Origin: Cloeon dipterum
Taxonomy: Eukaryota > Arthropoda > Insecta > Ephemeroptera > Baetidae
DNA length: 64,000 nucleotides
Direction of reading: 5' to 3'
Assembly (NCBI RefSeq): GCF_949628265.1
Contig: NC_088790.1
Span: 24,308,545-24,372,544 of the forward strand
Shown here: one piece after another, positions 23,467 to 35,074 of the stretch
Position numbering within the stretch: position 1 is the stretch's first letter
Layout of the letters: every line of letters begins with the position of its first letter
Translations under genes and position numbers: made by a program
The notes under the pieces: model-generated
Seen by the model: only the letters and a program-made list of their open reading frames with translations
What the model was told of the DNA's origin: nothing
The model's database searches: none

Positions 23467-23636
23467 TCAGTACATACTTAGACGCGGAATTTCCGCTTCA
23501 AGAGCAAAAAATGCAGAGGATGTAAAAGAGAAGTAAATGTGGGTTGCGGCGATTGCGCTCTGAGCTCACCGCCAAGCAAGCCATAGCGAGCAACTTTTGG
23601 ATTAAAAAGCGCTCTCGGTGGTCACTTTGTCTGGCG
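23467..23636 (+). promoter_or_regulatory. Putative promoter and 5' UTR of the unidentified plus-strand gene
   Basis: The arthropod initiator-like sequence TCAGT lies at 23467-23471, followed by a GC-richer leader to the ATG at 23637. An upstream ATG at 23537 opens an 8-codon frame that ends before the main start. The start site is inferred, not demonstrated. Confidence 0.35.
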
Positions 23637-23786
23637 ATGGACGGGGACGAGGAGACGGCGGCGACGGCGGCCGCCGGGAGTCAGGAAGACTACCTGGACG
23701 CCCTGCACGACTTCGTTCACCTGCAGCAGCGGCAGATCACCTGGCTGGAGGAAAATTTGCGGCAGCTGCTCGTGGCCGGCAGGAAG
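23637..23786 (+). CDS. First coding exon of an unidentified gene (50 residues, phase 0 donor)
   Basis: The exon opens with a good start context (GGCGATGG) and ends at a strong donor (GGAAG then GTGAGA). Its product begins MDGDEETAATAAAG and continues with an amphipathic, Leu/Gln-rich helix (DALHDFVHLQQRQITWLEEN) likely to form a coiled coil. GC content and codon use stand out sharply from the surroundings. I do not recognise the family, and no matching second exon was found in the remaining 40 kb of plus strand. The downstream exons may lie beyond the window after a very long intron. A second first exon ending in the same phase is proposed at 56702. Confidence 0.65.
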
Positions 23787-24009
23787 GTGAGAGATCTGCA
23801 GTCGGGATGCGCCATCCAGTTAATTGGCAAAGGAAGTTGTAACTGCTGACAATTAGGGAGGTGCTGCGATGCCAATATTGCCAATGCGTTACGTGCTGAA
23901 TTTTAAAGTACTTTAAGGTGGATCTGCGCATTGAAAAATTATAAAAATTGATTTGTTTTGATTCTAGGTAATTTGTTATTTTAAATGAAACGATAAAAAT
24001 TTATCCAGC

Positions 24010-24220
24010 TTGCCGTTGAAATTTCCGAGAAAATCAGATGCAAAGTTTACGTGCTAACCAAGCGGCAAAAACATTTGCGCACCTTTTGATCCAGCGAAAC
24101 GAGAGGAATGAAAATCAAGAGAAAAAACATGGACATGGATTCAATTTTCCAAAAAAATCTGAAAAATCTGAAATTTATTTGTTTCTCGGTCCTGATTTGG
24201 TTTTTATAAAACTGCACGAA
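24010..24220. repeat. Low-copy diverged repeat
   Basis: The string GAGAAAATCAGATGCAAAGT followed by GGAATGAAAATCAAGAGAAA resembles segments at 11795-11960 (in a PAN3 intron) and, more weakly, 43080-43290. Class unknown. The similarity was judged by eye and needs alignment. Confidence 0.35.
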
Positions 24221-25274
24221 AATTTTTGGATTTTAACTCATGCAAGTGGTCCATGTAGAGCGAGAATTTATCAATAATCCACTTTTCTACAATGGGCAAA
24301 AATTTAATTGGGATCAAGCGAGACAGTTAAATCCCAGATTTTGCCCAATTTCTCGAAAAATCAAACGGTTGGTCAGTGATTTTTCTCTTGATTTTGATTT
24401 TTCTCTGCATGATTTATCCAATGGTGTGCAAATCTTGAGATAAATTTCCCTGATTGTAAAATAAACCCTGATTTCAAATAAGGAGATAGTGTTGACGGCT
24501 TGTTTTTAGCATACAAACTTTGGTGCCAATTTTCTTCTAAATTTAAACGGCATCCTGAAAAAAATTAAAATATCTCCCAAATTTAAAAGTATTTTATAGA
24601 AAGAGCAAATTTATTCACAAATGTTTCTGTGCATATCCACTTTAATCGACGTCAAATGATGTATTATGTGATGTCACGCGCGTCGAAGCCATAAAATGAA
24701 CATGTCACGCTAGACAAGTCGCGAAGAGCATCTATTATGTCAAACGGGGGAGCCGAGCAAAGTGTAATTAAATGTTCCGGCCACGGAAGCCTCTCTTGAG
24801 ACGATCGAATTTTGCCATTATGAGCGGGTTGCCAAGATCAAACATTTTCGCGCCCTCCCGAATGCCTGCAACTTGGTTATATAGTACTGCTAGTTCACAT
24901 GATTTTAGCCACCACTCTCCACTTCCCTTCAACAGAGTGCAAGGATGTTGGGAGTTCCCTCTTAGGTCCACAGAGAAAATTTTTATTGAATTTGAATCAG
25001 TAAAAATTAAATTATTTAAGCCGTGAAAGAAGATCATGAAAACGCTGATTAAAAAATTTGTTGGTTTGGGAATTTTAGATGGTTTGTTTCTCTTTGAGAT
25101 TTATTTTCTCACAAATTAATCTTAAATTTTTATTCATCTTTCCGTAATTGATAAATTCATAGAGAAAAACTAAAATGTCTTGATTAAAACATGCCTGGAA
25201 AATTTAAATGAATTTTTTGCTGAACAATTTCACCTGAAATTTTAGGAGTATATTATAGATGTTTTTAGAGAGGT

Positions 25275-25413
25275 CTGACAGGCTCTGTATTGGTTCGATC
25301 TGCAAAATCTACTCGCCGTTGGATCGGCAAAGTCAAGAGCTTTCAGAATATGCGCCATTTACCATTCCAACGGTGTGCAGATCTTGCAGATCGAACTAAT
25401 AAGAGCCCGTCAG
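25275..25413. mobile_element. Small hairpin MITE with about 49-base arms
   Basis: The left arm starts CTGACAGGCTCTGTATTGGT and runs to CGCCGTTGGA. The right arm is its imperfect reverse complement, from TCCAACGGTG to AGAGCCCGTCAG. The loop is about 40 bases. No target duplication could be fixed. Confidence 0.65.
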
Positions 25414-25456
25414 GCATCGTTTAAGTGGCCACACGTAATTAATAAAATCGAGGGCT

Positions 25457-27668
25457 ACCCTGACGCCACCCGCATAAAAAAATATCGCCTGAGAATGTTC
25501 TAAGAATAAACCGACTTCGCCCAGGATTAATCTAAAAAATTAATTATATATGAACTTATGATACGGTTTTTCGTGATACTGGATTAATCTGTAGATTAAT
25601 TTAAGAGAATAACCTTAGAATGTTCCAGGATTATTCTGCCGGGCTTTGTTTCAAAAAGCTTTAAAGAATGATCTTAGAACATTCTCAGAATATACTTATG
25701 GATTAATCTTGGGATTGATCTAAGATTAATATTTAGCGTATCAAATCTTTACATAGGATTATTCTTTTCGGTTAATCTTGGAACATTCTTTGGTTATTCT
25801 AATATCATTTTAAGATCAACATAAAGTGCGACAAAAATTATTTCTAATATGTTCTTAATATTAACCTCGGATTGTTCCTAGAATATACCAAAATCGTTTA
25901 TTATTGCGATTCATCTGGAATTATTTAAAAAATTACAAACTTCATTAAATGTAAAAAATATGCAAACTTTATTAGTTTTTAACCATATCACATATTACAG
26001 CTACAAAATTTTTTATTATACGATGCCAGCATCGCCGATCTTGAAGCCCAAACTGCAGAACTTTAACGGTTACATCTTTTTCAGTCGTGCAAAATATCTG
26101 CGGATGGCTTGAAGCTAAAAAAAGGGGAAGCGACTCATAGAAAAATATAAATAAAAGCTTATTTCAATTAGTTTTGCTTGGAAAATGGAAGGTTCAAGTA
26201 TTAAAAGTGCATGCATAATATTTTTCCATTTTCCTTGCAAAGCCAATTGAATCAGAATGTGTAATAAAGCATGCCATTCTAAATTCTCGTAAGCGTAAAA
26301 GAAAAAATGTCACCGGTGATTTACATGGAAAAATTACATTTTTCCTCACCGATTTACAGTTTCCGCCACCCAAACTTATTTATGGGGTTCTAATTAATAA
26401 CTTAAGGACTGGCGAGAATCCCATATATCAAAATATTGGTGGCGAAAACTGCATAAGTAGCGGCGAAAAGTGTAATTTTACCATAAAACCGTTGGATTTC
26501 AAAGTTGCGCGATCTGTTCTAATTTCTTTGGACGCTAATCTATAAAATGGGACTTACCCTGTTAACCGCAAGATCCAGGCCATCCGTCCGAGTCCGCGGG
26601 ACGTCCGTGTTGTCCCATACTGGCGGCGTCCGGCGTCCTGCGTCCGTTAATAACTTTGATTTGAACGGCGGTTGACCGTTGACGCGTTAGACAAAGAGAG
26701 CGAAGCAGGATTTTGTAAGTCTCTTGCTGCTGCTGCTCGCTAGTCCTGCTGCCACCGCCCGTCGCCCCTCCCCCGCTCCACAACAGAGGCAGGCAGCAGG
26801 CATTCCATGCAAGTGCGTGCATGCATGTGCAGCCGCCGCAACCACGCGCACACTAAAATCGCCCTTTTAACCCTTTTTGTCCTTCTGACCTTTCTTTCAA
26901 ATTTGCCCGGTTGTCGGTAGCATTAATTAAGACTCTTTGTGTTAAGAAATTAATTTATTCAATCGCATTTATGATTTTTACCCTTTTTAATCTGGGCAGA
27001 TTCTTTGAAAAATAAAGGCATCATAATTTTTTGTTAAGATAATGAAAAATTTGTTAGGTTTTAATATAAAAATTGAATCCATCGCATTAATTAAAAAAAT
27101 ATTTGCGAGAAAAAATATTTTTTGTGATAACGATTTCAAAATATTTAACAATATGGCAGTTCATTTTCTTGATTAAATTATGTTTCGTACTTATTTTTGT
27201 GTTTTTAATTGTAAGAAAAATATATAAGTTCTTCTCTTTTCGGGTTTTTAAAGAATATTCTAGGAATATTAAAAAAATATTTAGAATTAATCTCAGAATG
27301 ATCCATAGAATAATCTGGGGATATTCTATTAACTATATTCAAATTTCCCCTTTGGGATTATTTTAGGGATATTCTTGTAAATTAATCTCTAGATTGACTT
27401 TAAAACATTTTAAGATTAATCTGGATTCATTCTAAGAAAATTCCAAAAATTATTTTTTTGGATTAATCTCAGAATGATCTAAAGAATAATCTAAGGATAT
27501 ATTTTTTAGATTAATCTCTAGATTGATCTTAAACATTCTTAGGTTAATCTCAATTAATACAGGATTAATTCTGGATCAATTTTTTGGATTAATTTTTTCT
27601 GGTAAATTTTGATTAATCTAAGATTATTCCGGATATTCCTGGGTTATATTTTTTTATGCGGGCAGGGT
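25457..27668. mobile_element. Foldback-like element with subterminal AATCT/AGATT repeat arrays
   Basis: The ends are inverted copies: ACCCTG then CCCGCATAAAAAAATAT at the left, and ATATTTTTTTATGCGGGCAGGGT at the right. Inside each end, about 400 bases carry dense alternating motifs such as GGATTAATCT, AGATTAATCT and AGAATGTTC. The middle (25900-27240) lacks them and includes a GC-rich block. It has no transposase frame. It may be one non-autonomous DNA element or two related arms that bracket host DNA. Confidence 0.55.
26558..26870 (-). other. GC-rich block ending in a minus-strand splice donor
   Basis: GC-rich sequence rich in CAG and GCC repeats ends on the minus strand at GTTAACAGG followed by GTAAGT, a near-perfect donor at 26557. 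An 18-codon frame (MGQHGRPADSDGWPGSCG) precedes the donor. It could be a non-coding first exon of an unseen minus-strand transcript. Confidence 0.3.
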
Positions 27669-28410
27669 TCGAGTTATTTTCTGTTTTGGTGGTTCTGGCT
27701 GACATCAGGGTTGACCCAAGATCATGTTCCGATGATAAAACAAATCAGAATTTATTTACAACAATTATTAAAAATTAATTCTACAAAAATTCTCACTAAG
27801 TTGCGTGTTTTTTTTCAGCGGAATCTCCGTTGCAATGTTTGGATTATTTGGGGATATAGAAGTACACACATAACGGCCAGCTATCTAGGAATAGAAAAAA
27901 AAACAGGCGGCGATGGCGAGTTTACACACAGCTTGGCCCTGTTCCTGTCGCCTCACAGTTTACTTTGGTTGGTTTTCACCGTCTCGGTGGATCGCAGTTT
28001 ATTCGCCCTGATTAGGCAATGCGTGCCTCTCGGAAAATAATAATAATAAACGAACAAAGGCGAGCAAGGCGCAGCGCCGCAAAAACGCGCTTCCGCAAAC
28101 TTTTCGGCCGGCAGTGGCGCCCGCCGAGTGTGCGCTGCGCAGACTTTTTGTCTCGCCACTTTTTGGACAATTGCCAAACAGACTCGGGAGTTGGCTAAAA
28201 TAAAAAAAAAATGTCAGCAGAGAGGTTTGTTTGCTCAGACGAACAGGCACACACTGCCTCATTGATAAATGGGTCGATTTACGTACATTTTAATGATTAA
28301 ACTCTACATGGCAACCCGCGCATATTTATTTTTTTGGTTGAAAAGAAGCATTTTTATTGGGCTGTGATATTTAGGCGAAAGCTGGTTTGATTGTGGATCG
28401 ATATACAGAG
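27669..28410. other. Non-coding DNA with a GC-richer island (about 27900-28260)
   Basis: No coding exon recognised. The island has open frames on both strands, as expected from base bias. Candidate regulatory DNA only. Confidence 0.3.
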
Positions 28411-28820
28411 CGACAATTGAAAATTATTTGAATTGTTGGGTGCAATAGCAGTTGTTGTTGATCGATAAACAATTTGTTCTACAATTTGGAATTATCAAAA
28501 AAAGGACCTTGCTATGGTAAAAATTCAATTATTTACTAATTTTCTTCAAAATTTCCAGCGCCTGACCACATTTTCTTTGCAGATTTCGATTCAAGTTCTA
28601 TCCAACGGAGATTGAAACCTTTTAGAGAAACTCTTTGTTGTGAAATAAAATAATATTTCAAGAAAGGAGACAGTCTTCATCATTTGAAACTTTGCAGCCA
28701 CTTTTCTCAAAAACTTACACTGCTACTTAGCTCAATTTTGGCTTCAACTGAACCCTAAGGGATGAGTGCATGTTTGACACCAAGGATTTTCCACGATTTT
28801 GCAGTATCAATCCTCTTTAA
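28411..28820 (+). repeat. Dispersed repeat family R1, copy 1
   Basis: It begins CAATTGAAAATTATTTGAAT and includes TTGATCGATAAACAATTTGT, AAAGGACCTTGCTATGGTAA, a GAAACTCTTTGTTGTGAAAT stretch, AGGAGACAGTC and TAAGGGATGAG. These blocks recur in the same order at 33186, 37311 and 46830, and reversed at 52241. No coding capacity was seen; class unknown. Confidence 0.75.
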
Positions 28821-29916
28821 CTGGCTCTAAAAATTAAAATTTATATTCTAACGAATTTTAAGAATCATTTTTGTGTCAAAACGTTTACAAAATTCAATTT
28901 TTATTATAGTTTTCTTTATGAAGAGTAAATAAATGTTATTTTGCTGGGGAACTATTCTTAAATTGTAATATTTATCCACGCCTTTGTAATAAAAAGTTCC
29001 AACTTGAAGAAATTGTGAAGCAATCTTAGAAAAAAATCTGCGTAGCTCTAACTAGGTCAAGGGCATCTTCTGAGAAAATTAAATTAATGCGAGGCTATAA
29101 ATTTGAACGGTGGCAGGACAAAATATTTCGCATGTTTAGACTTTTCATTGGGCCGGCGCGGCGTGTACTAGCAATTATAATGAGGGTGGTGCGCGTTGGC
29201 TGGAGCGAAATGAATGCAGCAAGTGAAGCAAACGCACTTGTGCGCTCAGAATGATCATCGGCGTTAATGCGAGCCAGTGCGGTGTGGTATTTTAATTAAT
29301 ACTTATTGTATTACCCGCACCTCTCGCATCCCGCAGTCGCGCGAGACGTGGGTGCGCGCTCGAGTGCTTTTCCGCCAATTGCCAATTCGGAAAAAAAACC
29401 GCGCGTGATCGAGCAACAAACCAGCCACACGCGTCGGCATCGCTCCGACTGTGCGCTAACGCTAACAAGCCGCTCTCTTTTATTTTTATTTTTACGGCTG
29501 AGAATCACTGCAGCGCAAACATCTCTCCATGCACGATGTGGAATTGGAGCAATTTGCACTCGGGATGCGGAAAACACTGCAGCGTGGAATATAGAGTATA
29601 GAGAAACTTCGCATGCGCAACTAATTGGAGAGGATTATTGACTCCGTGTACCACCGCTTAATGAGGGGAAAAATTTAACGACTCCTATTTATTCATTACG
29701 GATGTTTTGTTTGTCTGCAAACTGCATCATCCGCTCGAGTATGGCAATATGAATGTGCGCTTCTGCTTCAAAAAGTACAAATTTTTAAGGCTTGGGAATT
29801 TCAACCGTTGGCTAGGCTTTATTAAATCGAGTTATGAATAATTTAAAACGTTTTCAGCTGTGCCTGAAAACGTTTTAAGTAGCTAAAAATCCGGGAATTC
29901 TTTTGACTCAATTCAT
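28821..29916. other. Non-coding DNA with a GC-rich island (about 29130-29640)
   Basis: Open frames on both strands across the island are explained by GC bias; no splice-bounded exon was recognised. Confidence 0.3.
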
Positions 29917-30349
29917 CAGTTGGGTATGCCCTTAGTGTTCAAAGCCGCCAAAAGATGGCGCCACGGTTTTTTATATTTTTTTCGAAATAAATTCAATTTT
30001 AAGGCAATTTCACTGCCATTTTAGACTCAATCCTGTCCCAGTGCATTCTTCACTTGATATATGTTTTCTTTTGACGGGCTGAAAATAAAATCAGTCAAGC
30101 CAATCGCTGTATAATCGTGAAAAATATTTTTTTAAATATTAAATTTTTTCCGACGTTTCTACGGCGAATGGCTGGACTGAATTTTTGTTTTCAACACGTC
30201 AAAAGAAAGCATAATTAACTGAAGAATTCGCAGTGGCAGGATTGAGTCTGAAATCGCAGCTGAAGTGCGTTAAAATTAAAAATTTTTAAAAAGGTATACG
30301 TTGGCGCCATCTGTTGGCGGCTTCGAACAATAAGCGCTTAACCCAACTG
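29917..30349. mobile_element. Long-armed foldback element R2, copy A
   Basis: The ends read CAGTTGGGTATGCCCTTAGT and, mirrored, CAGTTGGGTTAAGCGCTTAT. Arms of about 200 bases share AAGCCGCC, GATGGCGCCA and TTTCTACGGCGAATGGCTGG. The copies at 37758 and 44432 are the same family. Confidence 0.75.
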
Positions 30350-33185
30350 GTGTATCGATAATATTTTCCGGCCCAGATATGATTTTTTTAATTTGTGAGA
30401 AGCAATTTTAATTCTGTAACGGTGAGAATAAAATAAAATATTAATATATAAAAAAATTATTACAAATTTTTAATTTTTTTAATTTTATTAGTATTATTTT
30501 CATAGTTGAAATAACTTTGACCTCGTTATTATAGATGCAAAAATCATTTAAAAACTGTAGCAAACCATCTAAGGATTTAGAAATCTGTCCAAAAATCAGG
30601 CAAAATCGTTTTTTTAAAATAATGCGGTTCCAAAATTTTAAAATTAAGAATATTTTTAGCCTAAGAAGAAGAAGAATATTTTTTTGCAAATCCAGACGTT
30701 ATTAATTTCTGGTGATTTCGTTGATTTGCTTGAAAAAAGAGGTGTGGCTAGGACCTAAAATTCCTCATTTTTCATGATTTTGAGTCCGCGCCTTCAGAAA
30801 ATCAGTAATTTGAAGGTTATAAAAACTCAATTTCTCTCCAGCTATAGAATAATTAAAGAAGCGACTCTCCAATTTCCCATGAACAGAATCCGAAGCTTAT
30901 TAGCCCTTTTCAGAGTGGTGTCTAATTTCGCGCAGCACTCGTCGACGCGGCATATAGAGAGAGAGAGAGCGAGCGAAACCCAATCCGCGTATATATTTGC
31001 ATCAGCCAGGGGAAACTTTGTGTGCGTTCGAACACGAAATTTACAATTCGGCTAATTGGAGCGACAGAAGAACCGCACGACAACCGCAGCCGCCGCCGAC
31101 TTGCCTTTCGAGAACGAGACGGCCAGTTGGCCAAATATTGGCGAACAAACAAGTCGGCGCCCAGTCGGACAAATAAATGGAATCGGCTGGCAAAACGAAA
31201 CTTAATCTCGCAGCGCGCGCGCGGCATACAAAAGGCTCCATTTGTGTGTATCGCCAGATGTTGCACTTGTTTGCTCTCTCGGTGCGATATTTGCGCGCCT
31301 CTATATGTGAAATTTGTTTGTCCAACGCAGAACGCGCAGACGGCCGCGGCCGACACACACGCACGCACGCACTCGGCACCAAATTCGTACACAAATAAAG
31401 CGCGCAGGTATTGACGCCCATCCATAAATTTGGCATTCGCAATTCGCATGCATGCCAAATACACTAAAAGGGGGACTCGAGCGTTGCATACTTAATTTTT
31501 TATTTGAAAATTATGCGGAAATGGCAGATAGTGAAAAGTTTTTAAATTTGTTGGCAAATTTGGGGTGGCATTCTTCAATTTTTATTTAAAATGTAAAAAA
31601 TAGCTCCTTCCAGTGTACAAAATTTGGGATTTTAAATGAAACTTGAAGATTTTCAACAAAAATTATATTTCATTATTCTGGAAAGACAAAGTTCCGGGTT
31701 TTCGAAGAACACCACATGCTTAAAATTCGATTTTCTCGGCTTCCAGCAGTGCAAATGAAACAAACTTAACGCCATTTGAAATTTTATCGATCAACAGTTG
31801 ACAGTAATTTGGCTGATAAATTTTAAAATCACAGCCGGATGTCAAAGGACCAAAATTTTCATACTAAAAATGAACATGAAAATTATTTTAACGTCGTGAT
31901 TTTATTTTATTTTTTTTAAAAGTTCACTTAAGTTAAAAAACGTGATTTTCCCATGAAAATTACAAAACAGTTTTCAAATATTCTGATTTTCATTTAAATT
32001 TACAGCACTACTCACAGGGTTGCACCCTGGTCTTTCACCACTGGTTTTTAACGATTTTACCATTCAATTTTTACCAAGATCTTGCGCAAGAAATGAATTT
32101 ATTTCTTATTTTCTCTGTGAAAATCTAAAACTTGCGGTCGGAGTGGTGAAAGTTTCTTTTTTTCTTTTAAATTACCATCCCTCCAAAAATTTATCTCCGA
32201 CAATTTTTCAAGTCAAGGTCATTAGAAAAATTATTGCAAACTGTGGTGCAAACATTGCCTGCAAGAAACTGGTGAAAATTGAAAAACCGCTTTTTACCAC
32301 AGCAATGCATTTATTTGGTTGTTTGCAACCCTGCCAATGCCAACTCGTCTTTCTGCTAGATTGAATTCCCTTTTAAAACTGCCAGAATCCGTACGAAGCT
32401 CATTTAATCAGAAAACAATCAACGAGTGCTAAAACGTCTCGCTCTGCGTGCAAGTAATTAAAGTGACTGCTCCCGAGGGGCTGCGCCGCTGTTTTTCAGC
32501 TGATTAAAACGCACGGCACTCGTGTGTCGGCTGGCAGCGAAATTTGGATTGAATCGCAGCCGCCTAGCAAACACACACACAAACGCACTTCCATTTGAGT
32601 CATCCTCCCGACTTCTCATTCAATCTGCAAGTGCGAGAAACGATCATTTCGGGGCCGAGGGCGCCAAACAGCAACTTGCTGATCGATATTTCGTACGAAA
32701 AACACCCCTGCTGCTGCGAAACACAATTTACATGTGTGCTTGATCACACGCTAGAATGTTGAAAGGCTTTGCTCCTCGGGAAAGTGAATAGATACTAAAT
32801 GATGAATGACCAACGAGAACGAGATGACCGTGTCCTGTATGAATGCGGAGGTTCACGGTTGATAAATTAATGAATGGCAAAAATTGGAGCGTCGATTTTA
32901 CATTTGAAGGTAAGCGGAGTGATTTTTAGCGATTTTTTCGTTCTGACTGAGCTTCCAATCATTATGAGCACTTGAAACCATCTCAGTCTACAAAAACCGT
33001 CTAAAAGAGAATTAAATTCGGATTTTGATCATTTTCTCAAAACATTAAATGGTTTTTTGCTCGATTTCAATTCCTGCCATCGTAATCTATTAATTAATGG
33101 TGCTTTATTCCCTTCTGGCGGAACGCGAAACATGAATTTTAATTGGGAGACTGTGCTCCGCCACTTAACGAGAATCAATACAGGC
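30350..33185. other. Non-coding DNA with GC-rich islands (30900-31480 and 32400-32760)
   Basis: The first island has TATATA strings, a GA run and clustered GC motifs, and could be a promoter or enhancer. Its long frames on both strands (up to 180 codons) are compositionally biased and overlap each other. The rest is AT-rich with no recognised feature. Confidence 0.3.
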
Positions 33186-33760
33186 CAACAATTAAAAATT
33201 ATTTGAATTTTTGGGTATGCAATAAGCAGTTGATCGATAAATAATTTCTTCTACATCAAAATAAGGATATTGCTACAGTAAAAATTCTTTTTTTTTCAAA
33301 TTTTCCCCCAAACTTACAGCGCTTGACCAGCGGGGACAAAATTCGTGCAACGCGCAGATATGGCGTCCGGTGGAGAATGGCGCGAAAAACGGTCACGTGA
33401 AAATGCGCGAAAAGAACCAAGTTTTTTTGTCGTATAATTTGCATTACTTGCACTAATTGTGTCTTTTGGATCGTAAAAACAAAATCTTGACTCTCGTACG
33501 GCAATCCAAAGAGAGCTTTTTTTTCCCACATTCAGACGCCATCTTGGATCTGCGCAGTGGGAACCAATTTCATCGCACATCTGGACCCCGCTGCGCTTGA
33601 CGACATTTTCTTGGCAGATTCCGATTCCTCTCGTTGAGATCTGTCTTACAACGTACGAAACCTATTAGGGAAACTCTTTGTTTTGAAATAATATAAGATT
33701 TCAAGTAAGGAGACAGTCCTCACCATTTGCAGCCACTTTTATAATACGTATTTCAAGTAA
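33186..33760 (+). repeat. R1 copy 2, split by a hAT-like MITE
   Basis: R1 blocks ATTATTTGAATTTTTGGGTA, CAGTTGATCGATAAATAATT, GAAACTCTTTGTTTTGAAAT and AAGGAGACAGTCC are present in order. An inserted element at 33328-33593 interrupts the sequence at CGCTTGAC. Confidence 0.75.
33328..33593. mobile_element. hAT-like MITE with an exact 8-base target duplication
   Basis: The element starts CAGCGGGGAC and ends GGACCCCGCTG. CGCTTGAC lies directly on each side (33320-33327 and 33594-33601). The 8-base duplication and CAG...CTG ends are hallmarks of hAT transposons. At 266 bases it is non-autonomous. Uninterrupted R1 copies (for example GCGCCTGACCACATTTTCTT near 28558) show the empty site. Confidence 0.85.
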
Positions 33761-34410
33761 AAAGGATTTTCTCAAAATTTTCTGTTCAGTTCTATTTTGA
33801 TAATTTCTGTATTTAACGATTAAACATTATTTTCACCACGCAGTTCAGTTACGCCAGCACTCAGCGTTCCCGCTTGTCGGTAGAACATTTCACATTAATC
33901 CGCGCGCTGCACCCTTTTCAGCTGTGCGAAATTCCGCGCTTCGTCACATGCGCAGGCAGCGAGCACTAGAGCGAAATTAAAGCTTTTTCATTATTCATGA
34001 AGGCTAGCTGCAATATTTACGCGCGACACCAAATTGCTCTCTCGCTGCTGCTACTGCTGCTGCTCTCGTGATTATGATGATGAGAAATAGGAGAGAGCAG
34101 CAAAAATGCTCCGTTTTGCGTGACAACTACGCGCTGTGTGCGAGATGAGATGGCCTGCATCCGCGAGGAGCATAATATAGCAATGATATTCAACGCCATG
34201 CCTGTGTTTGTGATATATTATACACGCGCGCTATTATTTTACTCATTTGCGCTGCAGCAGGAAGCCAAGCACGGTTTAAATTTCCGGCAAATCTTGCTTG
34301 GGTGTTTCCAAGCGGAATATTTTAAAATAAATACGCTGAAATTGGTCCAATAAAACATTAAGACTTCAATTTATGTTTTTTCCTGTGTAAAATAAAATTG
34401 GTGTTTCATA
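33761..34410. other. Non-coding DNA with a GC-richer island (33840-34300)
   Basis: CTG/CTGCTG repeats and short GC motifs, with no coding exon recognised. Confidence 0.3.
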
Positions 34411-34753
34411 CAACGGGGGCCAGGTTGCGATCTGTGTTGGTTCCCGCCTGTCAGAAGTCAATATGGCGTCGAAATAATGGAGGCCAATCAGAAGCGTCAA
34501 AAAAGAGGCGTGCCTACCTAATAATTTAATTCCCGCGTATTTTGTTACATTCCCATTATCCTGATGTGCCATCTAATGGTCGATTCGCCAATTACCGGGG
34601 CTAATCAGCTGTTAAAAAAGAAATAACAACAAAATTATTCATTGTGCTGACGGTATTTTCATGATAAATTTTATTTTACGTTTGAAACTTTCCCGCCGTA
34701 CTATACAAGACGTACGCCATATCTGCATGTCGCGTGAATCTGGCCCCCGCGTG
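34411..34753. mobile_element. hAT-like MITE, second copy
   Basis: The inverted ends CAACGGGGGCCAGGTTGCG and CACGCGGGGGCCAGATTCAC (read inward) match the family at 33328 and 45039. Inner motifs GATATGGCGT and TACGGCGGGAAA are shared. The flanking octamers do not match clearly, so the copy may be old. Confidence 0.65.
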
Positions 34754-34889
34754 GTGCTTTTCAGTTTATTGCCGCATACAAAGTCAACAATTGCAGGAAT
34801 ATTTTTTTAAATTGTAAATTAATGGTGAAGTGTAGGCAAATGTGGTTTATAACCAAGTTTTGTTTCTAGAACCTGCGGTTACGAATAAA

Positions 34890-35074
34890 AAGTGGTCGAT
34901 TAGGGGTAATCAGCTCGTACTAAAGAAATAACAACAAAAACCTCAATTGTGCTAAAAGCATTATTTTCATGATAAATTTACCAAGCCAATTTAATTTTAC
35001 GCGTTTGCAATTTTCCCGCCGTACACTGCCAGCAGATGTCATACCTGCGCGTCGCGTGAATCCAGTCCCCGGTG
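34890..35074. mobile_element. hAT-like MITE, third copy, one end missing
   Basis: It repeats the right half of the 34411 copy (AAGAAATAACAACAAAA, TTTCATGATAAATTTA, CCCGCCGTAC, GCGTCGCGTGAATC) and ends TCCCCGGTG. The left terminus was not found, so it is truncated or fused to its neighbour. Confidence 0.55.

Noticed and set aside
24768-25037. Open frames on both strands (84 and 89 codons)
   Set aside because: Neither resembles a known protein and there are no convincing splice sites.
30922-31464. 180-codon minus and 130-codon plus open frames
   Set aside because: The frames overlap on both strands in a GC-rich island, look compositionally biased and lack exon boundaries.
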